A stretch of 64,000 nt of DNA from contig NZ_CP009287.1 of assembly GCF_000758705.1 (NCBI RefSeq), forward strand, positions 3,100,001-3,164,000, written 5' to 3'. Of this stretch, positions 53,722 through 62,448 are shown one piece after another. Origin of the DNA: Paenibacillus graminis. GTDB lineage: Bacteria; Bacillota; Bacilli; Paenibacillales; Paenibacillaceae. The position numbers were made by a program, and so were the translations under genes. The notes below the pieces were generated by a model. It was not told the DNA's origin. It was given only the letters and a program-made list of their open reading frames with translations, and did not search any database. Each line of letters starts with the position of its first letter. Positions within the stretch are counted from its first letter, which is position 1.

Positions 53722-55518
53722 ATGTTGTTGGATAAAAATAAGAGCGCTTTCAAAAATCCGGGAATCTTTAAGAAAATGATTATGCTGATTTCGTTTTTGC
53801 TGCTGCTGTCTTTTTTGTTCTCGTTAATCTTTCTCCAATACGTCTACCGCATTTATGACCACCAGATTTACGGGAAGGCATCGGAGGTGCTGGGGATGTC
53901 CTCGGTCAGTATCGAAAACGGGCTGAAGGAGCTGGAACAGCTGTCATTTGCGGTGGTGTCGGATGAACAAATTCAGAACTGCCTGCGGCAGCTTTTGGAC
54001 CATCCTTCGCCTTACGAGAGGCAGCTGCTGCACAACAAGATTATTAACCGGCTGGTAGCCTTTGCGGGTGCAGAGAAATATGTATATTCGATGATTCTAA
54101 TGGATACCAATGACGGTGTCATGACGGCCGGCAACCGGGAGTGGCTGTCTGAAACCCTGCAGGATCAGCTCAAACCGCTCGCCATCGCAGGTGCCGGCAG
54201 CAACATTTGGTTCACACAGGGGAGCAAGAACTCACTGCTCGCAGTGCGGCAGATTAAATCGTATACCGGGTCCGCCTTCACCCTGGATAATCTGGGAACC
54301 CTGGTCATCCGTATCCGCGTCGAGCGGATTATTGCTGACAGCACCAGCTTCGCCGAGGATGGCGGACAGCTGATTGTGGTGGATAAGGGAACCGGGCGAT
54401 CCGTTTATCCCGGAGAACCGCTGCTGCTCCCCAAGGAGCTGGCCAGGGAAGTACAGCGCCCTGAAGCGTATAGGACCGTCCGCTACAGCACGGGCACGTA
54501 TTTTGTAACCAAGACAAATTCCTCTTACATGGACTGGACCTATATCAATGCTACTCCATTCAATGAAATGTTCAGGCAAATCACGTTTGTCAAAAGGCTG
54601 GTTGTGATTAGCTTTGGCTGCATCCTGCTGCTGGGTCTTCTGCTGGGGTACAGGCTAGCACGGAGCATAGTGCGCCCCATCTCCAAGCTGACGGAGAAGA
54701 TGCAGCGGATCGAGAAGGGGGACCTCGACAATCTGGAGGAGCAGGCGCTGGGGTTTGTCTCGCAGACTGCGCAGGATGAAGTGAGCCAGCTGAACCGGAC
54801 CTTCAAAATGATGATCCGCCGCATCCGGGAGCTGATCGATGAGAATTATGCCAAGCAGCTGGTGATCCGGGAGACTGAATTGAAAGCGCTTCAGGCACAG
54901 ATCAATCCCCACTTTCTGTACAACACGCTGGAATCCATCAATTGGCTGGCGAAGGTCAACAGGCAGAAGCAGATATCAGAAATGGTCGAGGCGCTGGGCT
55001 TCCTGCTTCGCAGCTCCATCGGACTGAAAGATCCGCTCATTTCCTTGGAAAAGGAGCTGAACATCGTCCGCAGCTATGTGATTATCCAGCAGACGCGCTT
55101 TGAGGAACGGCTTGATTTCCGGCTGGATGTGCCGGATGGCCTGCTTGATGCGCTGATTCCCAAGCTTACACTGCAGCCGCTGGTGGAGAACGCGATCCGT
55201 TATGCGCTGGAGCCGAACATCGAGCCGTGCATCATTTCCATTTCCATTTCCCGCAGGGAGGATGGTCTGGATCTGCGGGTCAGTGACAACGGGCCGGGCA
55301 TGAGCGCTGAATTCATCCGCGAGCTGAAGGAGGGCCGGATTCAGACACGGGGCGAGGGTATTGGACTGGCGAATATCACGGAGCGCATCCAGATTGTTTT
55401 TGGACAGGAATGGGGAACAGAGATTGAGAGCAGACCGGGCGGAGGCACGGCGATTCTGGTGCATATCCCGTATGTGAGAGGAGAATACAGACATGTACAA
55501 ATTACTGCTGGTAGATGA
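53722..55518 (+). CDS. YesM-family sensor histidine kinase
   Basis: A 598-residue membrane kinase. The first membrane segment is at about 18-42, an extracellular sensing domain follows to about 285, a second segment is near 290-312, then a HAMP linker (SIVRPISKLTEKMQRIEKGD). The His_kinase dimerisation motif INPHFLYNT has the phospho-accepting H397, and an ATPase domain contains LQPLVENAIRYAL and DNGPGM. YesM kinases in Paenibacillus sit beside sugar transporters and sense the sugar or its binding protein. It overlaps the regulator gene by 26 bases. Confidence 0.93.
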   Translation: MLLDKNKSAFKNPGIFKKMIMLISFLLLLSFLFSLIFLQYVYRIYDHQIYGKASEVLGMSSVSIENGLKELEQLSFAVVSDEQIQNCLRQLLDHPSPYERQLLHNKIINRLVAFAGAEKYVYSMILMDTNDGVMTAGNREWLSETLQDQLKPLAIAGAGSNIWFTQGSKNSLLAVRQIKSYTGSAFTLDNLGTLVIRIRVERIIADSTSFAEDGGQLIVVDKGTGRSVYPGEPLLLPKELAREVQRPEAYRTVRYSTGTYFVTKTNSSYMDWTYINATPFNEMFRQITFVKRLVVISFGCILLLGLLLGYRLARSIVRPISKLTEKMQRIEKGDLDNLEEQALGFVSQTAQDEVSQLNRTFKMMIRRIRELIDENYAKQLVIRETELKALQAQINPHFLYNTLESINWLAKVNRQKQISEMVEALGFLLRSSIGLKDPLISLEKELNIVRSYVIIQQTRFEERLDFRLDVPDGLLDALIPKLTLQPLVENAIRYALEPNIEPCIISISISRREDGLDLRVSDNGPGMSAEFIRELKEGRIQTRGEGIGLANITERIQIVFGQEWGTEIESRPGGGTAILVHIPYVRGEYRHVQITAGR

Positions 55519-57052
55519 TGAACGCCTGATTCTGGAAGGGATTTCCCAAGTGGTGGATTGGGCCCGGGCGGGCACGGAGCTGGCGGGTACGGCACGCAAC
55601 GGGATCGAAGCGCTGGAACAAATCGATCGGCTTAGCCCGGACATTATAATCACTGATATTTCCATGCCCGGGCTGGATGGGCTTGGGCTTGTGGAGCGTT
55701 GCAGTGTTAGGTATCCCGGGATCAAGTTTGTAATGCTGACCGGATACAAGGATTTCGATTATGCCTGCAGTGCGATGCAGCACGGAGTGAGGCATTATCT
55801 GTTGAAGCCCTGCAATGAGCAGCAGATTCATGAGGCGCTGACCGAGCTGGTGCAGGAGCTGAACGAACGCCATAGCAGGGAGCAATTCATTACCGAGACG
55901 AAGCATCGGCTGATCAAGGTGCTCCCGCATGTCAAAGCGCAGTTTCTGAAGGAATGGATATCCAACAAAACCTATGGCAGTCATGACCTGGACTACTACC
56001 AGGAATTGTTCGGCATGGAGCTTGGAGGAAAAAATGTGCGGCTGATCCTGTTCAGACTGGAGGAATCCTTTGAGTATGAGCATTTGTTCGCCCTGCAAAA
56101 TATTGCCGGGGATATGCTGAGCGAAGTGCTTCTCAGCACGACTATCGGCTCACAGCTGCTGATCCTGCTCGAACAAACGGAAAACGCGGGCAATCAGTGT
56201 GATCTGCTGGAACGGATTGCCGGGGTGAAGGAGACCTTTTATAACTTTTACAAAATCCATGCAACGATCGCCGTCAGCGACAAGGGACGGATGACCCAAT
56301 CGCGCAGTCTCTACCGGCAGACGCTTCAGTGTATGAATCACCGCTTTTATCTGGAAGAAGGCAGTCTGATTACCGGAAGCGACATTCCTGCAGATGAACT
56401 CAGCGGACGCCATGAAATGGATCTCGGAGAGGAACAGATTTGTCTGCTGATCAAGGCCGGGGATCAAAGTGCTGTGAAGAAAGAGCTGGAGCGGTTATTC
56501 AACGAACTTAGGGACCAGCGGTTTGATATCAATGTGACCCGTTCCTATGTGCTCCAGCTGTATTCAGCCCTGATCCGGCTCTGCAGTCCAGGTGAACGAA
56601 GCAGGTTTACATCAGGACTCGCAGAGCTGGCAGGGCTAGGTACACTGGGGAGTCTCAAGGAGAGTGTCATGAAGGCGGCAGAACGCCTGACGGCTATGTA
56701 TGACCGCCATTTCGTCAGCCGCCAATCTTCCATTGTGGATGCAATGCTGCGGATCATTGAGGCGGATTACGGCAACTCGGAGCTGTCGCTCGGCTCGGTG
56801 GCTGCGGAGATGCTGTACATGAATCCCGATTACCTCGGGAAGATTTTCAAAAAAGTGACCGGCGAGAAGTTCTCCAATTACGTCACCAACTACCGCATCG
56901 GCAAAGCCTCCGAGCATATTCTGCACAGCGGCGATGTGAAGGTGTTTGAGCTGGCCGAGCTGTATGGCTTTGGCGGGAACGCCCAGTATTTCAGCCAGGT
57001 GTTCAAGAAGGTTACCGGAAAGACACCAACGGATTTTATGAAGCCGCAGTAG
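55493..57052 (+). CDS. YesN-type response regulator with AraC DNA-binding domain
   Basis: A 519-residue regulator. The receiver domain (1-120) has the acidic DD at 8-9, phospho-accepting D55 in ITDISMPG and K104 in LLKPCN. A middle region of unknown fold follows, and an AraC/XylS helix-turn-helix pair occupies about 415-515 (LGSVAAEMLYMNPDYLGKIF, VTGEKFSNYV, FAGN-like FGGNAQYFSQVFKKVTGKTP). It begins 26 bases inside the kinase gene behind AGAGGAGAA. Its likely target is the sugar ABC operon starting at 57201. Confidence 0.93.
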   Translation: MYKLLLVDDERLILEGISQVVDWARAGTELAGTARNGIEALEQIDRLSPDIIITDISMPGLDGLGLVERCSVRYPGIKFVMLTGYKDFDYACSAMQHGVRHYLLKPCNEQQIHEALTELVQELNERHSREQFITETKHRLIKVLPHVKAQFLKEWISNKTYGSHDLDYYQELFGMELGGKNVRLILFRLEESFEYEHLFALQNIAGDMLSEVLLSTTIGSQLLILLEQTENAGNQCDLLERIAGVKETFYNFYKIHATIAVSDKGRMTQSRSLYRQTLQCMNHRFYLEEGSLITGSDIPADELSGRHEMDLGEEQICLLIKAGDQSAVKKELERLFNELRDQRFDINVTRSYVLQLYSALIRLCSPGERSRFTSGLAELAGLGTLGSLKESVMKAAERLTAMYDRHFVSRQSSIVDAMLRIIEADYGNSELSLGSVAAEMLYMNPDYLGKIFKKVTGEKFSNYVTNYRIGKASEHILHSGDVKVFELAELYGFGGNAQYFSQVFKKVTGKTPTDFMKPQ

Positions 57053-57131
57053 GGACAATCCCGTTTGAACCTGATTATTGAACAAAGATGACGGTTTTTT
57101 GTATTCAAGAAAGCGGCGGAATTTGCGAAAA

Positions 57132-57160
57132 TTTACATATGGAAGCGTTGCCAGTAATAC
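57132..57160 (+). promoter_or_regulatory. Probable promoter with internal CcpA site (cre) before the sugar ABC operon
   Basis: ATGGAAGCGTTGCCA at 57139-57153 fits every position of the known cre consensus WTGNAANCGNWNNCA. It lies within the 17-base spacer between TTTACA (57132-57137) and a weak -10 TAATAC (57155-57160). CcpA bound there would block RNA polymerase, so the operon is likely repressed by glucose and activated by the upstream regulator because of its poor -10. Confidence 0.7.
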
Positions 57161-57200
57161 TGGACTTCCTGCTCATCATTCGAAAAGGGGAGATATCCAA

Positions 57201-58526
57201 TTGAAAAAAAGATTCGCATTATTGGCTGTTCCGATGCTGCTGTCCATGCTTGCCGGATGCGGCGGCAACAATAACAGCACCCGCGATACCGCATCAACCC
57301 ATGCAGCCGCCAACCAGCCAGCTTCGGCAACGGCGGCAAGTTCTTCGGACCCTGTAACGCTGCGCATCGCCTGGTGGGGCGGGGATACACGCCATTCGTA
57401 TACACAGCAGGTCATTGATATGTATGAAGCCCAGAATCCCAATGTCAAGATCGAGCCGGAATATGCATCGTTTGATGACTACTGGAAAAAGCTTGCTCCC
57501 CAGGCAGCGGCCAACCGCCTCCCCGACATTGTGCAGATGGACGTGTCCTATATTAATCAATATGGCTCTAACGGCCAGCTGGAAGATATGACACCATACT
57601 TGAATCAAACGGTTCAGGTGGGGGATGTCAATGAAAACGTGCTGGGTACCGGCAAAATTGACGGCAAGCAGTACGGCATCCCGCTGGGCGTCAACGTGCT
57701 GGGCTTTCATTATGATCCCGCGCTGCTGAAGAAAGCCGGCGCAGACTCGATTCCTGACAACTGGACCTGGGACCAATACAAGGAGATTGCTATGAAAGCC
57801 AAGGCCGCCGGGCTCTATATGGACTCCTCGATGGCGGCGGATATTTTTTTTAACTACTATCTGCGCACCAAAGGACTGTCGCTCTACAACACTGACGGCT
57901 CCGCGCTAGGATATGATGACGATGCGCAGTTCAGTGACTTTTTTGGCATGCTCTCTGATCTGATTGCCCAAGGAGCTGTACCTTCACAGGACAAACTGAG
58001 CCAGAACAAGGGGGTTATTGAAGAGGCGGATGTTGTGAAGGGAACCGGAATCGGCATCTGGCAGTGGTCGAACCAGTATGTGGCGCTGCAAATCGCAGTA
58101 AACCGTCCGATGGAGCTGGCCCCAATGCCTGGACCGGATATGGAAAAAGGCCTGTATATGCAGCCAAGCATGTACTGGTCGGTCACAGCCAACTCCAAAA
58201 ACAAGGAGGAAGCCGCCAAATTCATTGACTTCTGGACCAACAACGTTGAAGCCAACAAGCTGATCAAGGGTGAGCGCGGCGTGCCGATTTCGGGCAAAAT
58301 CAAAGATTCCCTGGCTGCGGAATTAACCGAATCCGGCAAGCAGGTGTTCAAGTTCGTCGCCGATATGGAGCCAAAAACCTCTCCGATGAGTCCTCCTGTT
58401 GGCTCGCCTGAAGTCGTTGCCCTGCTGACCGACCTTGCGGAGCAGATGAACTTCGGGCAGATCACGCCGGATGCAGCAGCCGTGCAGTTCCGTAAAGAAG
58501 CCAGCGAGATTCTTGCGAACCGCTAA
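57201..58526 (+). CDS. Sugar ABC transporter substrate-binding lipoprotein
   Basis: A 441-residue extracellular solute-binding protein of family 1 (oligosaccharide type). The signal peptide ends in LAGC with Cys20, followed by a Ser/Ala/Thr-rich linker and the binding fold (LRIAWWGGDTRHSYTQQVID, YWKKLAPQAAANRLPDIVQM, GIPLGVNVLGFHYDPALLKK). The TTG at 57201 has GGGGAG eight bases upstream; the open frame from 57078 is too long. The two following permeases complete the importer, which uses a shared MsmX-like ATPase encoded elsewhere, as no ATPase gene is present. Confidence 0.93.
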   Translation: MKKRFALLAVPMLLSMLAGCGGNNNSTRDTASTHAAANQPASATAASSSDPVTLRIAWWGGDTRHSYTQQVIDMYEAQNPNVKIEPEYASFDDYWKKLAPQAAANRLPDIVQMDVSYINQYGSNGQLEDMTPYLNQTVQVGDVNENVLGTGKIDGKQYGIPLGVNVLGFHYDPALLKKAGADSIPDNWTWDQYKEIAMKAKAAGLYMDSSMAADIFFNYYLRTKGLSLYNTDGSALGYDDDAQFSDFFGMLSDLIAQGAVPSQDKLSQNKGVIEEADVVKGTGIGIWQWSNQYVALQIAVNRPMELAPMPGPDMEKGLYMQPSMYWSVTANSKNKEEAAKFIDFWTNNVEANKLIKGERGVPISGKIKDSLAAELTESGKQVFKFVADMEPKTSPMSPPVGSPEVVALLTDLAEQMNFGQITPDAAAVQFRKEASEILANR

Positions 58527-58583
58527 AGATTTTAATGGGGCATACCATACTGTGAATTCTAACTGGATTGGAGTTGGAGAACC

Positions 58584-59537
58584 TTGGGTTTAAGCAATCC
58601 TACTACGACGAGTCCACGCGCCTGCAGAACGAAGAAACCGCTGGGCCAGCGGCTGCGCAAGAATCTGACGGGCTACGCCTTTATCAGTCCGTTCATTATC
58701 GGCTTTCTCTGCTTTACACTGGTGCCGATGGCCATATCCCTTTATCTGTCTTTTACCAAATATAATCTGTTCGCTCCGCCGTGCTCGATCGGGTTCGACA
58801 ACTATATCAAAATGTTTACCGGTGATCCTAAATATGTGCATTCTCTGAAAGTCACGTTGCTGTATGTGTTCATCGGTGTGCCGCTCCGGCTGGGCTTCGC
58901 CTTGTTCGTAGCCATGATTCTGAATACCAGGTCCAGGATGGTGGGAGCGTACCGCACGGTATATTACCTCCCTTCCATCATCGGGGGCAGCGTGGCTGTC
59001 TCCATCATGTGGCGCAATATTTTTAGTGATACCGGAATTATCAACGGCATGCTGGGTTTCTTCGGCCTGGGCCCTGTAAGCTGGTTCGGCAACCCGAATG
59101 CTGCGCTGTTCATGCTGATTACGCTGTCTGTCTGGCAGTTCGGGTCCTCCATGCTGATTTTCCTGGCTGGTCTGAAGAATATTCCGGGCGAGATGTATGA
59201 GGCAGCAAGTGTGGATGGGGCAGGCTTTTTCCGTAAATTCTTCAAAATCACCCTGCCGCTGCTCAGCTCCGTCATCCTGTTCAATATGGTCATGCAGACC
59301 ATCAGCGCATTTATGACCTTTGTGCCTGCTTATATCATTTCCAAAGGCGAGGGCGGTCCCATGGACGGAACAATGCTCTACTCCTTGTATTTATTCCGCC
59401 AGGCCTTCATGTTCAACAACATGGGATATGCCTCGGCCATGGCCTGGGTGATGCTGCTGCTGGTTGGCATTATGACCGGCATTCTGTTCAAAACATCCAA
59501 AGCGTGGGTCTTCTACGAATCGGGAGGTGGAAAGTGA
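58584..59537 (+). CDS. Sugar ABC transporter permease 1
   Basis: A 317-residue permease with six membrane segments of the MalF/UgpA type. The cytosolic EAA loop (EMYEAASVDGAGFFRKFFKI) that contacts the ATPase is near 210-230. A basic, polar stretch of about 30 residues precedes the first segment. The start is TTG 58584 after TTGGAGAA. It follows the binding protein by 57 bases and precedes permease 2 by three bases. Confidence 0.93.
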   Translation: MGLSNPTTTSPRACRTKKPLGQRLRKNLTGYAFISPFIIGFLCFTLVPMAISLYLSFTKYNLFAPPCSIGFDNYIKMFTGDPKYVHSLKVTLLYVFIGVPLRLGFALFVAMILNTRSRMVGAYRTVYYLPSIIGGSVAVSIMWRNIFSDTGIINGMLGFFGLGPVSWFGNPNAALFMLITLSVWQFGSSMLIFLAGLKNIPGEMYEAASVDGAGFFRKFFKITLPLLSSVILFNMVMQTISAFMTFVPAYIISKGEGGPMDGTMLYSLYLFRQAFMFNNMGYASAMAWVMLLLVGIMTGILFKTSKAWVFYESGGGK

Positions 59538-59540
59538 GCC

Positions 59541-60380
59541 ATGGCTAAGATTAAACTTAAATGGCCTATCTATCATATTCTCATCGGCGGACTCGCTATT
59601 ATCATGCTGTACCCGATACTTTGGATGGTCCTGAGCTCCTTCAAGGAGAGCCGTCTTGTATTTGTGACCGCGCAGACCCTGCTTCCGCATCCCTGGGAAT
59701 GGGGCAATTACGCCAAGGGCTGGGAAGGGGTAGCCGGATACTCCTTCGGTGTCTTTATCAAGAACTCCTTTGTTATCGTTATCGTGGCTACGTTCGGCGC
59801 GGTTTTCTCATCATCGCTGGTGGCGTTCGGCTTTGCCCGCAACAAATTTATCGGCCATGGCCTCTGGTTCGGGATCATGATGATGACGCTGATGCTGCCT
59901 GCAGACGTCGTGCTGGTTCCGCAATATATTATTTATACGAAGCTGAACTGGCTCGACAGTATCCGGCCCATTGTCATTCCGCAATTCTTCGGAGTTCCGT
60001 TCTTTATCTTTCTGATGCTGCAGTTCATCCGCACCATTCCCGCCGAGCTGGATGAAGCGGCAACGATCGACGGCTGCGGCAAATTCAGGCTCTACTATAA
60101 AATCATTCTTCCGCTGATCCGCCCGTCAATGGCAACGGCGGCGATCTTCTCCTTTTACTGGCGCTGGGAGGATCTGCTGGGACCTGTGCTGTATCTCAAT
60201 TCACCTTCCAAATATACCGTGTCCATGGGGCTTAAAATGTTCCTCGACAGTGAGTCCGTATCCAACTGGGGTCCGATGTTCGCTATGTCCGTCCTGAGCC
60301 TTACACCGGTCATACTGATTTTCTTCATCTTCCAGAAGCAGATTGTAGAGGGTATCAGCACCAGCGGTCTGAAGGGCTAG
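59541..60380 (+). CDS. Sugar ABC transporter permease 2
   Basis: A 279-residue permease with six membrane segments of the MalG type. The EAA loop reads ELDEAATIDGCGKFRLYYKI near 170-190. It starts at ATG 59541 with GGGAGGTGG upstream and pairs with permease 1. It is the last transporter gene; an SDR oxidoreductase gene follows after 156 bases. Confidence 0.93.
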   Translation: MAKIKLKWPIYHILIGGLAIIMLYPILWMVLSSFKESRLVFVTAQTLLPHPWEWGNYAKGWEGVAGYSFGVFIKNSFVIVIVATFGAVFSSSLVAFGFARNKFIGHGLWFGIMMMTLMLPADVVLVPQYIIYTKLNWLDSIRPIVIPQFFGVPFFIFLMLQFIRTIPAELDEAATIDGCGKFRLYYKIILPLIRPSMATAAIFSFYWRWEDLLGPVLYLNSPSKYTVSMGLKMFLDSESVSNWGPMFAMSVLSLTPVILIFFIFQKQIVEGISTSGLKG

Positions 60381-60536
60381 CCGGTCCTGAGCGTGGATTC
60401 TTGGCCGGAGGACAGCTAGAAGCGGTTCATTTGAAGTTATCAGCCATGCTGCCGATTCACTTCCTGGTATGCGAGGTAAAGGTTAGGGAAACAACTTAAC
60501 TTGAAACTGTAATAACTATAGGGAGGGACTTCGAGC

Positions 60537-61328
60537 ATGGCAGATAAAAAGTTGGAAGGCAAAGTGGCAATCGTCAGCGGCGGCGGGTCGGGCATCGGAC
60601 GGGCGTCCGTACTGGCTTTTGCCCGCAGCGGGGCAAAGGTCGCAATGCTTGACCGGACAGTCGAGAATGCCGAGAAGGTTCGCAAGCAGGTGGAGGATGA
60701 AGGCGGTGAGGCAGTCGTCATCGAATGTGACATTGCTGAGCCGCAGCAGGTCGAAGCCGCTGTGAAGCAGGCCGCTGAAAAATGGGGCAGGCTCGACATT
60801 GTTTTCGCCAATGCCGGTATTAATGGAGCAATGACCCCCATTGAAACCATGGACATTGAGTCTTGGGACCAGACCATGAACATCAACCTGCGCGGTACCT
60901 TTGCCACTGTCAAATATGCGATTCCATATTTAAAAGAAAACGGCGGGAGCATCCTGATCAACAGCTCGATTAACGGCAACCGCGTCTTTTCGAATATCGG
61001 CTTTTCGGCCTACAGTACGACTAAAGCCGGACAGACCGCTTTTATGAAGATGGCTGCCCTGGAGCTCGCACAATACAAAATCCGCGTCAATGCCATCTGT
61101 CCGGGTGCGATTAGAACGAATATCGACGACAACACCTATCCGTCCGAAGATTTGAAGGAAGTACAGATTACCGTGGAATTCCCGGATGGCGGGGAGCCGC
61201 TGGAGAAGGGGCCGGGCCGGCCCGACCAGGTCGCCAGGCTGGCATTGTTCCTGGCTTCCGATGATTCAGATCACATTACAGGCACAGAAATCTATTGTGA
61301 TGGCGCCGAGTCGCTGCTGCACGGGTAA
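60537..61328 (+). CDS. SDR family NAD(P)-dependent oxidoreductase
   Basis: A 263-residue classical short-chain dehydrogenase. The cofactor loop is SGGGSGIGRAS near 14-24, NAG in FANAGING, catalytic Ser in NSSINGNR and the active-site YxxxK in YSTTKAG near 160-166. Asp near the second strand end (LDRT) suggests NAD(H) preference. Substrate is unknown; its place after the sugar importer suggests a sugar or sugar-derived alcohol, but this is only context. The ATG at 60537 follows AGGGAGGGA, and a long terminator follows at 61384. Confidence 0.92.
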   Translation: MADKKLEGKVAIVSGGGSGIGRASVLAFARSGAKVAMLDRTVENAEKVRKQVEDEGGEAVVIECDIAEPQQVEAAVKQAAEKWGRLDIVFANAGINGAMTPIETMDIESWDQTMNINLRGTFATVKYAIPYLKENGGSILINSSINGNRVFSNIGFSAYSTTKAGQTAFMKMAALELAQYKIRVNAICPGAIRTNIDDNTYPSEDLKEVQITVEFPDGGEPLEKGPGRPDQVARLALFLASDDSDHITGTEIYCDGAESLLHG

Positions 61329-61383
61329 CCTCTTCTAAGCACGTGTAAGGAAGCATATCTTTAATTTAAAGGTCGGCCCAAAG

Positions 61384-61462
61384 AAACGGATTCCGTCCCC
61401 TGCGCCATGCACAGCCTATCAGGCTGGAAAGCATCTGCAGAGGGCGGGGATGCCGTTTTTTT
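61384..61462 (+). terminator. Branched terminator after the SDR gene
   Basis: AAACGG pairs with CCGTTT across 60 bases, with further CCCC/GGGG pairing inside and a central hairpin CAGCCT-ATC-AGGCTG; seven T residues follow. It is an unusually large structure for a simple terminator. Confidence 0.65.
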
Positions 61463-61496
61463 GTTCTAATTATATGAGACTTATTTGCAGCATTTT

Positions 61497-61599
61497 AAAA
61501 ATATGTTGAATTTATATGCTTCACGCAACAAATATCCCTTGTATTTCTCGATGAACGGTACCGTCCTTAAAAAGGACGACAAAGCCGTTTCCACTTGAG
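61497..61599 (+). repeat. Dispersed double-hairpin repeat, copy 5 of 5
   Basis: The most diverged first hairpin (AATTTATATGC...CAACAAAT), a changed linker (TATCCCTTGTATTTCTCGAT) and a well kept second hairpin: AACGG / CCGTT outside, CCGTCC / GGACG inside, and the shared end CCGTTTCCACTTG. It lies between the SDR terminator and the mgtC-like gene. Confidence 0.75.
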
Positions 61600-61636
61600 G
61601 TATACTTATCCTATCGTCTTAGAAGAGAGGGCACTT

Positions 61637-62365
61637 ATGAACATGGATTTTAACCTGCATATGGAATCAATTGTTAAGCTGCTTGTGGCCATGCTGTTCG
61701 GGCTGTTCATCGGGATTGACCGGCAGTTGAAGCAGAAGCCGCTGGGGATCCGGACCAGTATGGTCATCAGTATTGCGAGCTGTCTGGTTACACTCGTCTC
61801 CATTCATGCCTACGACAAATTCGGCGGGCCGGATCATCCGAATATGGACCCGATGCGTCTTGCGGCTCAGATTGTCAGCGGGATCGGGTTCCTGGGTGCG
61901 GGTGTCATTCTCCGCCGGGGCGGGGACGCTATTTCGGGACTCACTTCCGCGGCGCTGATCTGGACGGCGTCCGGTATCGGAATCGCAGTTGGGGCAGGTT
62001 TTTATGTGGAGGCAGGGTACGCGGTAGTGCTGCTGATGTTCGCTGTTAATGCCGTTCCGCATCTGATCAAGCTCATTGGACCTGAGGTGCTGAACAAGCA
62101 TGAAATCTCCGTCAAAATCATTATGGAACACAATTATGTGCTCACCGATGTCATTCAAAAAATTGAAGAGCGCCATGCCGTGGAATCCCCGAAATCGAAG
62201 AAGAACGGAAGAACGATCCGGCGGATGAAAATTAAGGATCTGGATGACGGGAGACAAATGATCGATATGGTGATTTCCGCACCTGACCGGGATTATGCAA
62301 CCGAAATCTATTATGATGTGAAGAAGATTGAGCATGTAATGAGCGTAGAAGTTGAACAGTTGTAA
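61637..62365 (+). CDS. MgtC/SapB family membrane protein
   Basis: A 242-residue protein with four to five N-terminal membrane segments (about 10-150) carrying the MgtC signature GLFIGIDRQLKQKPLGIRTS and GIGFLGAGVILRRG, then a soluble ACT-like C-terminal domain (about 165-242). MgtC proteins affect magnesium balance, acid tolerance or F-type ATPase activity in other bacteria; its role here is unknown. I use ATG 61637 after AGAGAGGG; the open frame from 61595 begins inside repeat copy 5. No Mg2+ riboswitch is visible upstream. Confidence 0.88.
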   Translation: MNMDFNLHMESIVKLLVAMLFGLFIGIDRQLKQKPLGIRTSMVISIASCLVTLVSIHAYDKFGGPDHPNMDPMRLAAQIVSGIGFLGAGVILRRGGDAISGLTSAALIWTASGIGIAVGAGFYVEAGYAVVLLMFAVNAVPHLIKLIGPEVLNKHEISVKIIMEHNYVLTDVIQKIEERHAVESPKSKKNGRTIRRMKIKDLDDGRQMIDMVISAPDRDYATEIYYDVKKIEHVMSVEVEQL

Positions 62366-62448
62366 AAATGCCATATTCCCTCCTGGACAGATGTGGTAAT
62401 CTATCTAGGAGAGAGTCATTTTGAGATTATGGAAGGGAGAAACATAAA

